Shown: positions 1-6,252 of the stretch, piece after piece
How the letters are laid out: each line of letters begins with the position of its first letter
Position numbering within the stretch: the stretch's first letter is position 1
Source: an uncultured Mollicutes bacterium
GTDB taxonomy: Bacteria; Bacillota_I; Bacilli_A; RFN20; CAG-826
Assembly (NCBI GenBank): GCA_900540395.1
Contig: UQFQ01000009.1
Coordinates: 1-64,000, forward strand
Direction: 5' to 3'
DNA length: 64,000 nucleotides
Translations under genes and position numbers: made by a program
Notes under the pieces: generated by a model
Databases searched by the model: none
The model's input: the letters and a program-made list of their open reading frames with translations, nothing else
What the model was told of the DNA's origin: nothing

Positions 1-32
1 ACATGTGTAACTTTTCCACCTTGAACTCTCAT
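1..32 (-). CDS. rplT: Ribosomal protein L20, N-terminal fragment (cut by window edge)
   Basis: Only the first codons are visible, reading M-R-V-Q-G-G-K-V-T-H-V on the minus strand, which fits the basic start of L20. An AGGAGG ribosome binding site lies at 46-41, eight bases before the ATG. Its place directly after rpmI in the infC-rpmI-rplT order supports the call. L20 binds 23S rRNA early in 50S assembly and in Firmicutes represses its own operon through the infC leader. The rest of the gene is outside the window. Confidence 0.85.
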   Translation of the reverse strand, partial: MRVQGGKVTH

Positions 33-49
33 GTCTTTGACCTCCTAAA

Positions 50-244
50 CTATTGTTGAATGAGATGCTTAATTCTCTTCATATCTGCACTAGATACGGT
101 TGTTTCTTTTCTTAAGTGTCTCTTTTGCTTATGTGTTTTGTGTGGAGCTAAATGGCTGACATAAGCGTGGTGTCTTGAAACTTTTCCACTTCCTGTGACT
201 TTAATTCTTTTTGTTAAAGCCTTTTTACTTTTCATTTTTGGCAT
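50..244 (-). CDS. rpmI: 50S ribosomal protein L35
   Basis: A 64-residue, very basic protein starting MPKMKSKKALTKR, with the family's G-S-G-K-V motif near residue 18 and a His/Lys-rich middle (HKTHKQKRHLRK). Length matches the usual 64-66 residues. L35 is a small 50S subunit protein bound to 23S rRNA. It sits 25 bases after infC and 17 bases before rplT, so the three genes form one operon transcribed from the promoter near position 1000. A GGAGAAA ribosome binding site precedes the ATG. Confidence 0.97.
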   Translation of the reverse strand: MPKMKSKKALTKRIKVTGSGKVSRHHAYVSHLAPHKTHKQKRHLRKETTVSSADMKRIKHLIQQ

Positions 245-269
245 ATATTTTTTCTCCTTTACAACAATG

Positions 270-830
270 TTATTTCTTGGTTTTACTTGCTAAGACACAA
301 GTTAACCAGCGACCATCAAGATTTGGTTTTTTCTCGATAGTAGAGTAGTCTTTGACGTATTCAAGAAATTTGTTCATAGTCTCATCGCCAATTTCTGTGT
401 GAGACATTTGTCTTCCTTTAAAGCGAACACCAACTTTTACTTTGTTTCCATCTTCAAGGAATTTTATAGCAGCCTTTACTTTGGTTTCAAGATCGTGAAT
501 ACCAATTTGAGGTGTAAGCTGTATCTCTTTTAATTCAATAATTTTTTGATTTTTCTTAGCTTCTTTTGCTTTCTTTTGAGCATCAAATTTGTATTTTCCA
601 TAATTTAGAATTTTACAAACTGGTGGATTTGCTTGTGGTGCAACACAAAGTAAATCTAATTCCATACTTTCAGCTTTTTTGTAAGCATCAAAGCGAGACA
701 TCTTACCATAACTTGTTCCATCAGGTCCAATAACTAAGACTTCTGGGAAACGAATTTTTTCATTTACGAGATCACCGTTGTATCGATCTCTCTTTTGTCC
801 AAAATTAGGACGTTCATTAAAGTTTGCTAT
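270..830 (-). CDS. infC: Translation initiation factor IF-3, probable ATA start
   Basis: The product is IF-3, which binds the 30S subunit, keeps the subunits apart and checks the start codon. The N-domain begins at V-N-E-K-I-R-F-P-E-V and the C-domain includes K-E-I-Q-L-T-P and R-F-K-G-R. A longer reading to a GTG at 875 would place the start inside the terminator stem. The better start is ATA at 830-828, six bases after a GGGAGG ribosome binding site (845-840), giving 186 residues. IF-3 genes are known for rare start codons (AUU in several bacteria), which IF-3 itself discriminates against, so an ATA start would fit autoregulation. The start is inferred; the gene identity is firm. Confidence 0.93.
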   Translation of the reverse strand: MANFNERPNFGQKRDRYNGDLVNEKIRFPEVLVIGPDGTSYGKMSRFDAYKKAESMELDLLCVAPQANPPVCKILNYGKYKFDAQKKAKEAKKNQKIIELKEIQLTPQIGIHDLETKVKAAIKFLEDGNKVKVGVRFKGRQMSHTEIGDETMNKFLEYVKDYSTIEKKPNLDGRWLTCVLASKTKK

Positions 831-855
831 AAATCTCTTCCTCCCAAAATAGAAA

Positions 856-888
856 CTAAAATAAAACGGACGCACTTAGGTGCGTCCG
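856..888 (-). terminator. Attenuator terminator in the infC leader
   Basis: On the minus strand a 9-bp stem CGGACGCAC / GTGCGTCCG with loop CTAA is followed by TTTTATTTT. It lies between the promoter and infC, so it must act as a conditional (attenuating) terminator rather than an operon end. Confidence 0.85.
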
Positions 889-985
889 CTAAAAAGTCAA
901 ATCAAGTATTAATCTAACTGTAGCTCTGGACCAATTGACTAAGTCAATCTGGTGAGATTGGACGCTCTCTTTCTACGTGCGTTGA
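889..985 (-). promoter_or_regulatory. infC-rpmI-rplT leader, likely L20-responsive attenuator
   Basis: About 95 bases of transcribed leader precede the terminator. GCGTCC (965-960) can pair with GGACGC (887-882), the 5' arm of the terminator, which would form an antiterminator. ACGCAC (982-977) can also pair with GTGCGT in the 3' arm. In Bacillus the same operon is controlled by L20 binding an rRNA-like leader that favours termination. The pairing is seen here; L20 as the ligand is inferred from that system. Confidence 0.7.
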
Positions 986-986
986 A

Positions 987-1016
987 ATTATATACTAAAA
1001 TACAACTGCTTGTAAA
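987..1016 (-). promoter_or_regulatory. Promoter of the infC operon
   Basis: On the minus strand TTTACA (1016-1011) and TATAAT (992-987) are separated by 18 bases. Transcription would start near 980, right at the base of the attenuator leader. Confidence 0.7.
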
Positions 1017-1066
1017 TAGTAATTTTTATTAAAAATTCAGCAAGTTTTAGTGCTTAAAAGTATTTA

Positions 1067-1504
1067 TTAATCTTCGCTTACATCTTTAACAAGAAAATAA
1101 ATTGAAGAAGCAATACCAATTAAGCAAACAATTAAAACAAAGATAATTGAGTTTGTTGGATTATAACTTTCGTTAACGTATTTAACACATAAACAACAAA
1201 CACTAAAAACAGTAGCAACAATCCAAGAAATAATATTAGTGGTACCAATTGCTTTTTCATCAAGTTTATTGACGAATAAAGAAACAATGTTGAATAGAGC
1301 AATGATACCTATAATACTGACGAGTGTAGCATTGAAACTTTCAACAGTGATGTTTCCTCCAAATCCAAAGTCGTAGCCTAAGTAATATGTGCCTCCTGTA
1401 ATTGAAGAAGTATAACGGTAACAAGGAGTTCCAAATAATACAAAGACAAGAATGGCTAGAATAAGGGAAGAAACGGTAAGTAGTTTTTTCTTTGAAATAA
1501 CCAT
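1067..1504 (-). CDS. Small integral membrane protein, unknown function
   Basis: I do not recognise this 145-residue protein. It has about four hydrophobic segments: near residues 8-26 (starting LLTVSSLILAILVF), 57-77, 90-107 and 118-138. A Gly/Tyr-rich outside loop (Y-Y-L-G-Y-D-F-G-F-G-G) lies between the first two. An AGGAGA ribosome binding site precedes the ATG. It stands alone, divergent from the HAD gene at 1709, and shares with it a palindromic intergenic region that may hold both promoters. Confidence 0.75.
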   Translation of the reverse strand: MVISKKKLLTVSSLILAILVFVLFGTPCYRYTSSITGGTYYLGYDFGFGGNITVESFNATLVSIIGIIALFNIVSLFVNKLDEKAIGTTNIISWIVATVFSVCCLCVKYVNESYNPTNSIIFVLIVCLIGIASSIYFLVKDVSED

Positions 1505-1580
1505 AGATTTTCTCCTAAAAATTACATAAAAATATTTTATTTTACTTTTTTTAAATTTAAAAGATTTTAGTGAATATTTT

Positions 1581-1644
1581 CTTAACTCTTAACATCTTTT
1601 TAATATATTAAAAAGATTAGAATTTAAAAAAGTAGAGAGTTAAG
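1581..1644. repeat. Nested palindrome between divergent genes
   Basis: A perfect 24-bp palindrome at 1594-1617 has half-site ATCTTTTTAATA. It is enclosed by a second inverted pair, CTTAACTCT (1581-1589) and AGAGTTAAG (1636-1644). It lies between the divergent genes at 1504 and 1709, so an operator or a bidirectional terminator is possible. No protein is known to bind it. Confidence 0.6.
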
Positions 1645-1708
1645 TTTTAAGTCTTTATAATGTTAAAGGAAGTAAGAAAATCTTACTAAGTTTTAAAAGG
1701 AAGAAGTT

Positions 1709-2362
1709 ATGAATAAAAAGAAAGCTGTTGTTTTTGATTTTGATGGTACATTATCTAATTCTTTCCCATTAGTTGCTCAAAAGATTACTGAAGCAATTGC
1801 AATGTTTAGGAAAGAAAAGTTAACTGAAGAAGAAAATAATAGTATTTATGGTCCAACTGAAGAAGGAATTATTCTTAAATTAATTAAAGATAAAGGTGAA
1901 GCTAAAGAATGCTTTTTAAGATATTTAGATTTATATAATGAATATCATGAAGAGTTATTGCCAGATTTTATTCCTGGAATTAGAGAATTATTAGAAGATT
2001 TAAATAAAAGAAATATTCCAGTTTTCTTGTTAACTGGAAGAAGTAAAGAATCAACAATGATCACTTTAACTAAATTTAATGCTTTTAAGTATTTTAAAGC
2101 AATCTATACTGGTGGATTATATGGCGAAGTAAAAGAAGAGTTACTTAATGAACTTGCTTCAATTCATCACTATAATAAAGAAGATTTAGTTTATATAGGT
2201 GATTCATTACATGATGTTCCTCAATGTAGAAGAGCTAATGTAGATATCATTAGTGTTAGCTATGCTAATACTGATAGCTATGAAAAACTAGAAGAAATCA
2301 ACAAAGGAAATGTTGCTAAAACAGTTGAAGAACTAAAAGCAAAACTATTTCAAATTTTATAA
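1709..2362 (+). CDS. HAD-family phosphatase (phosphoglycolate phosphatase-like)
   Basis: The 217-residue protein has the haloacid dehalogenase motifs in order. Motif I, D-F-D-G-T-L, is near residue 9 and carries the nucleophile aspartate. Motif II, L-L-T-G-R-S, is near residue 107. A lysine follows (V-K-E-E), and motif IV, Y-I-G-D-S-L-H-D, is near residue 162. A helical cap lies between motifs I and II. Such enzymes remove phosphate from small metabolites in the cytosol; the substrate cannot be told from sequence. An AAAGGAAG ribosome binding site precedes the ATG. It is probably cotranscribed with the DUF1275 gene 24 bases downstream. Confidence 0.88.
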   Translation: MNKKKAVVFDFDGTLSNSFPLVAQKITEAIAMFRKEKLTEEENNSIYGPTEEGIILKLIKDKGEAKECFLRYLDLYNEYHEELLPDFIPGIRELLEDLNKRNIPVFLLTGRSKESTMITLTKFNAFKYFKAIYTGGLYGEVKEELLNELASIHHYNKEDLVYIGDSLHDVPQCRRANVDIISVSYANTDSYEKLEEINKGNVAKTVEELKAKLFQIL

Positions 2363-2386
2363 AACATTGCAAAAATTAACTTTTTT

Positions 2387-3163
2387 ATGAAAAAACGCTC
2401 GAAAAACTTTACTTTTTCTCTTTTACTCGCTCTTACTCTTTCTTTTGTAGGAGGAATATTAGAAGCTTATTCTTTAACTAATAGAGGTTTCTTTGCCTTA
2501 ATGCAAACAGGTAATCTTATAAGTGTTTTTATTAATTTAGTAAAGACTGATTGGAATAGTTTACTTGTTTCTTTTGTAGTAGTTTTTACTTTTATTGTTG
2601 GTCTTATAATTTCTAATGTTATTGAGTTGATATGTGAAAAGAAGAAAAAAGATTATCAGCCATTTGAATTAATGATTTGTGTGGCTTTATTAGTTTTAGT
2701 TATTTTTATACCAGTTGAATATACAAGTGAAGAAGCAATTTTAGAAGCTAAAGACTTAAGTTGGCCTAATGTTTTAGGGAATATTGTCTTAGCTTTAATA
2801 GGATCAATGCTACTTGAAAGTTTTAGAAAGATGAATTCTAAAAATTATACCTCAACAATGATGACTGCTAATCTTCAAAGAATGGTATCATCTTTCTTTA
2901 TAGGAGAAGAAAAACACGATAAAAGTGAGATTATTAGTGGTTTTGATTATGTTTTAGTAATTTTATCCTTTGGCGTTGGAGTAATGATCTCTTATGGCTA
3001 TTTTCATTTACTAAAAGAGTTTTTTGCTAATAATGTTTCATATTGGATGGAAGTTATACCTAATCTTATTTTGTTAGTGCCAATATGTATTCTTATAGCA
3101 ACTTTAATAGGAAGATATATTTATTTAAGAAAGAAATTTAATGTAGCTAGTGTAGCTCAATAA
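2387..3163 (+). CDS. DUF1275 (YoaK-like) membrane protein
   Basis: A 258-residue membrane protein with about six hydrophobic segments. The N-terminal part carries the DUF1275 hallmarks: a first helix with G-G-I-L-E-A-Y, then F-A-L-M-Q-T-G-N-L just after it. A Lys-rich cytoplasmic loop (EKKKKDY) follows helix two. The function of DUF1275 is not established. The start has no clear Shine-Dalgarno, and the gene lies 24 bases after the HAD gene, so translational coupling is possible. The C-terminal helix ends in a basic tail (YLRKKFN), consistent with a cytoplasmic end. Confidence 0.82.
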   Translation: MKKRSKNFTFSLLLALTLSFVGGILEAYSLTNRGFFALMQTGNLISVFINLVKTDWNSLLVSFVVVFTFIVGLIISNVIELICEKKKKDYQPFELMICVALLVLVIFIPVEYTSEEAILEAKDLSWPNVLGNIVLALIGSMLLESFRKMNSKNYTSTMMTANLQRMVSSFFIGEEKHDKSEIISGFDYVLVILSFGVGVMISYGYFHLLKEFFANNVSYWMEVIPNLILLVPICILIATLIGRYIYLRKKFNVASVAQ

Positions 3164-3209
3164 AAGATTATGGTTCTTTTGTGAGCAGGAATTTTAAGAA
3201 AAGTTTTTG

Positions 3210-3238
3210 TTTACATTTCTTACTAACTTTGAGATAAT
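3210..3238 (+). promoter_or_regulatory. Promoter of tRNA-Arg
   Basis: TTTACA (3210-3215) and GATAAT (3233-3238) are 17 bases apart. The expected start, near 3245, falls on the left arm of an inverted repeat that encloses the tRNA. Confidence 0.65.
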
Positions 3239-3241
3239 ATG

Positions 3242-3367
3242 AAAGCATTTGACGAAGACGGCCCTGTAGCTCAGTTGGATAGAGCAACAGCCTTCTAAGC
3301 TGTGGGTCAGGCGTTCGAGTCGCCTCAGGGTCACCACTAATTGAAAAATTAGGAAGTCAAATGCTTT
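3242..3367 (+). repeat. 12-bp inverted repeat enclosing tRNA-Arg
   Basis: AAAGCATTTGAC (3242-3253) and GTCAAATGCTTT (3356-3367) are perfect complements with the whole tRNA gene between them. A run of Ts follows the right arm. The primary transcript would therefore close on itself with a stem flanking the tRNA and ending in U residues. Confidence 0.8.
3260..3336 (+). tRNA. tRNA-Arg (TCT)
   Basis: A full cloverleaf of 77 bases with encoded CCA. The acceptor arms GGCCCTG and CAGGGTC pair with one G-U. The D arm is GCTC-AGTTGGATA-GAGC. The anticodon loop is CTTCTAA with anticodon TCT, which reads AGA, the main arginine codon in this AT-rich DNA. The T arm is AGGCG-TTCGAGT-CGCCT. A promoter at 3210-3238 and a U-tract after 3364 make it a single-gene unit. 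Confidence 0.95.
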
Positions 3368-3370
3368 TTT

Positions 3371-3721
3371 CTTTATATAAGCAAAATTTAGTAATAATTT
3401 GACATAAATTAAGCATAAGTGTGTTAACATCATAGCCTCTATCAATAAAGTTTTGGCTGGAGATTATGCATTAAAATCTTTTCTATGGCACAATGTATTT
3501 TTTTTTATTTTTTGGCTATATTCCAATTTTAAATTTCGGTTAATTACCATCCAAATTGAGGCAAGCATAAATACATTTAAGAATGCTTCAATCAATATAT
3601 AAGAAAAGTTACTTAATCCTTTTTGCAAATAGTAAAGTTTAGCGAATTTTTATTTTAAAAATATAGATAAAATGCCTGTTTTCAAGTATGATTAATTTTA
3701 TTAAGAAAGTTGGTGTTTATA
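3371..3721. other. AT-rich intergenic stretch before the AlbA_2 gene
   Basis: No credible gene. A minus-strand open frame here also runs through the tRNA and is not coding. The segment 3652-3688 resembles 5827-5862, downstream of the broken ATPase, sharing a run of ATTTTAAAAA, AGATAAA and CTGTTTT(C/T)AAGTA. It may carry the promoter of the AlbA_2 gene. Confidence 0.5.
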
Positions 3722-5074
3722 GTGAAATACGAAGAAAGCGAGAGAGTAGAACTTAAGCGTGAGATGGTAAAAGATTTAGATAAAGAAATCATCGCTTTTT
3801 TGAATACACATGGTGGAACTATTTATATTGGTGTGGATGATGACGGAAATGTAGTAGGCGTTCCTCAGGAGTTAAAAGATGAGTATGATGAGAAGATATC
3901 AGCTATTCTTACCAACAATATAAAACCAAATTGTAGGAGCAAAGTAGAATTTGGCTATAATGATGACGTTCTTGCTATAAATATTTGTGAAGGTGATTCT
4001 AAGCCTTACTATTTAACTGAAAAAGGTCCTAAACCAAGTGGAACTTATATTAGAGTGGGGAGAAGTAAGAGACCTGCTAATGATGATGAGATTTTGACAA
4101 TGATTAGAGACAGCAGTGGTTGGTTATGGGAGAAAGAAGTAAGCAAAAATCAAAGTCTTCATTTTTCTTATTTGTCGATTTATTTTAAAGGACAGGATAT
4201 TTCTTTTGATGAAAGCAAATATTTAACTTTAGGCTTTGTCAATAAAGATGGCAAATTCACTAATCTTGCTTTATTGTTTTCTGATGAAAATCCGATCGAG
4301 GTTAAATTTGCTAAATATGATAAGAATTTAGATTTTTTGTTTAAAAAAGAATTTACGGGATCCCTTTGTTATATTGCCGATCAAGTTATTAAACAATCAG
4401 AGGCTTTTAATATTACCTCAGCAAAAATAGTCTCATATCAAGCAGCCAGAATTGAATATGTTTCTTATCCAGGTAAAAGTTTGAGAGAAGCAATTTTGAA
4501 TGCAATTTGTCATGCCGACTATAGTTTTCCGTCTAATATTAAAATTGAATTTTTTCATACACATTGTAGGATTTCTAATCCTGGTCCAATATACAAATAT
4601 ACTTTGGAAGAAGTTTTGGCTGGTCAGCAATCTTTTAGAAACCCAGGAGTTGTACGTATTTTATATATGTTAGGTTTTATTGAAAATTATGGTAGCGGGT
4701 TGCCAAGAATTATTAATGCCTATGATCAATCTGCTTTAAAAGCTGAACTTCTCAATATGGAGCATTGTTTCATTGTGAATCTTCCTAATTTAAACCCAAT
4801 AGATACTGCAGGATTAGGATTTGAACTTCTAAGTGAATCTCAAAATGAACCTCAAAATGAATCTCAAAATGAACCTCAAAAAGCTGAACTACAAAAAAAT
4901 ATCATCGAATTGATTAAAAGGAACCCTAAAATAACTAGAAAAGAAATGTCTGCCTTATTAGGCAAATCATTGAGTACAATTTTCAGAATTTTAAAAAATA
5001 ATCCTCATATTAAATATGTAGGTTCATCAAAAAATGGTCATTGGGAAATAGCAGAGGACAAAAAAGACGACTAA
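3722..5074 (+). CDS. AlbA_2 (Schlafen-type) domain regulator with C-terminal winged helix
   Basis: The N-terminal ~120 residues are an AlbA_2 domain: E-L-K-R-E near the start, then I-I-A-F-L-N-T-H-G-G-T-I-Y-I-G-V. The middle holds the RecG-like ATPase-fold module (R-E-A-I-L-N-A-I-C-H-A-D-Y and G-S-G-L-P-R-I). A linker of four-residue repeats (Q-N-E-P / Q-N-E-S) leads to a winged helix (ITRKEMSALLGKS) that ends G-H-W-E-I. Such proteins are usually annotated as transcriptional regulators, sometimes linked to defence; the target is unknown. I chose GTG at 3722 (M-K-Y-E-E-S) because it matches the usual family start; TTG at 3710 is also open. A truncated paralogue lies at 35905. Confidence 0.85.
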   Translation: MKYEESERVELKREMVKDLDKEIIAFLNTHGGTIYIGVDDDGNVVGVPQELKDEYDEKISAILTNNIKPNCRSKVEFGYNDDVLAINICEGDSKPYYLTEKGPKPSGTYIRVGRSKRPANDDEILTMIRDSSGWLWEKEVSKNQSLHFSYLSIYFKGQDISFDESKYLTLGFVNKDGKFTNLALLFSDENPIEVKFAKYDKNLDFLFKKEFTGSLCYIADQVIKQSEAFNITSAKIVSYQAARIEYVSYPGKSLREAILNAICHADYSFPSNIKIEFFHTHCRISNPGPIYKYTLEEVLAGQQSFRNPGVVRILYMLGFIENYGSGLPRIINAYDQSALKAELLNMEHCFIVNLPNLNPIDTAGLGFELLSESQNEPQNESQNEPQKAELQKNIIELIKRNPKITRKEMSALLGKSLSTIFRILKNNPHIKYVGSSKNGHWEIAEDKKDD

Positions 5075-5471
5075 CATTTAATAAGTAAATAAATACTAGC
5101 TATGCTGGAGAAGTCTGGTGGGTCGCAAGTGCATCGATATCGGTATTTTTTGCAAAAATTTTAAGGTATAGGTTTGATACGCTATAAAAGGATATTCGAA
5201 CCTTTTTGTGCTTTAGTAAGATTTCTTAATGTAGGATATAGTTGAATTGTTAATAGTAAAAAACTTTCATCTAAGGTCTTACTGATAAATCACATATATA
5301 AGTGACATTCAAAATTAGTTATTATTGAAAAAAATCTAGTTTTGCAATGTTTTTCATATATTTTCTGCGTTTTTGATCCGTACGAATATTAATTCTTCAT
5401 ACTTAAATTTTTACTTAAATAAATTTAAGTTAAATAAATTTAAGTAATAATATAATAACGAGAAAGCGAAC
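5075..5471. other. Intergenic region with palindromic ACTTAAAT sites before the ATPase remnant
   Basis: No gene is seen. A weak hairpin (AAAAGG / CCTTTT) lies at about 5186-5207. At 5401-5448, two ACTTAAAT copies face two ATTTAAGT copies, forming overlapping palindromes directly before the ATPase remnant. This looks like an operator array for that lost gene. Confidence 0.5.
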
Positions 5472-5673
5472 ATGTTTATTGGTAGAGAAAGAGTTAGAAG
5501 AATTAGTTGAGAAAATTAATAACGACCATTTTGAATCAATTCTAATTTATGGAAGAAGACGAATAGGGAAAACGGAATTTATTAAGGAAGCAACTAAAAG
5601 CGCTAATAGTAAAGTTATATATTACGAGTGTAAGCGTGCATTAATAAATGATAATCTAAAAGACTTTAATTAA
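5472..5673 (+). pseudogene. AAA ATPase (COG1672-like), frameshifted and truncated
   Basis: ATG at 5472 reads M-F-I-G-R-E, the usual start of COG1672-type P-loop ATPases, then hits a stop after six more codons. The next frame, from 5479, continues the family pattern K-E-L-E-E-L-V-E-K-I, then I-L-I-Y-G-R-R-R-I-G-K-T with the Walker A lysine and threonine. One missing A in the GAGAAAGAG stretch would restore a single frame. The reading frame stops after 64 residues, before Walker B and the rest of a protein that is normally about 450 residues. It is therefore a dead N-terminal remnant. Confidence 0.78.
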
Positions 5674-5689
5674 AAAAATAAACTTTTTT

Positions 5690-5761
5690 ACTTCATTTTA
5701 CTTCACAATTACTTCACTTTACTTCATTTCAACTTCATTACTTCATTTCAAATAATGAAGT
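5690..5761. repeat. Six-copy ACTTCA array A, helically phased
   Basis: ACTTCA occurs at 5690, 5700, 5711, 5721, 5732 and 5740, giving spacings of 10, 11, 10, 11 and 8. An inverted TGAAGT follows at 5756. One copy per helical turn places all sites on one DNA face, as expected for cooperative protein binding. Confidence 0.85.
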
Positions 5762-5965
5762 AGCAGTTATATTGATTAAATTTCTAGTAATATAAATATA
5801 AAACAAGCATATTTCTATCAATAATTATTTTAAAAAATAAGATAAATATCTGTTTTTAAGTAAACTACTGTAAATAAAGTGAATAATCTTTTTAAGTTAT
5901 GCTAATAATAAATGGTTAGTGATACATTAAATTTTTAAGCAAAAATACCAAAATTTGAAGATGTT
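5762..5965. other. AT-rich spacer between the two ACTTCA arrays
   Basis: About 200 bases with no gene or convincing structure. It includes the 5827-5862 copy of the segment also found at 3652-3688. Confidence 0.4.
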
Positions 5966-6029
5966 ACTTCATTTAACTTCACAATTACTTCACTTTACTT
6001 CATTTTAACTTCATTACTTCATTTGAAGT
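5966..6029. repeat. Six-copy ACTTCA array B, same spacing as array A
   Basis: ACTTCA occurs at 5966, 5976, 5987, 5997, 6008 and 6016, with spacings of 10, 11, 10, 11 and 8, identical to array A 276 bases upstream. An inverted TGAAGT is at 6024 and another near 6065. The preserved spacing despite small sequence changes between sites suggests selection or a recent duplication. Confidence 0.85.
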
Positions 6030-6130
6030 GGTTAATCTTTAATCTTAACTTGAAATAACAAGACGAAAATGAAGTTATTCCTCCATCATTTTCATGAACA
6101 TAAAAAGTTTATTTGATACTTATTTAAAAA

Positions 6131-6218
6131 ACTTTTAATAATTATATTATTAAAAGTCTTAATAAATTGATACAATCTTATAGGTATAATTTTTAAGTTC
6201 ATTGTTAACTTAAAAATT
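6131..6218 (+). promoter_or_regulatory. Two AT-rich palindromes and a -10 box before argS
   Basis: ACTTTTAATAAT and ATTATTAAAAGT form a 12-bp inverted repeat at 6131-6157. AATTTTTAAGTT (6188-6199) and AACTTAAAAATT (6207-6218) form another. A TATAAT at 6185-6190 overlaps the second, so this palindrome would sit at the transcription start of the argS operon. The first may be a bidirectional terminator. Function is inferred. Confidence 0.45.
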
Positions 6219-6252
6219 CTCTTATAACTGATTGAAGAAGTTGAGGTACGTT

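Noticed and set aside
270..875. Longer infC starting at GTG 875
   Set aside because: That start lies inside the attenuator stem and adds residues (R-P-F-Y-F-S-F) unlike any IF-3; it has no ribosome binding site.
3194..3445. Minus-strand open frame of 83 codons
   Set aside because: It runs across tRNA-Arg and its flanking repeat on the opposite strand.
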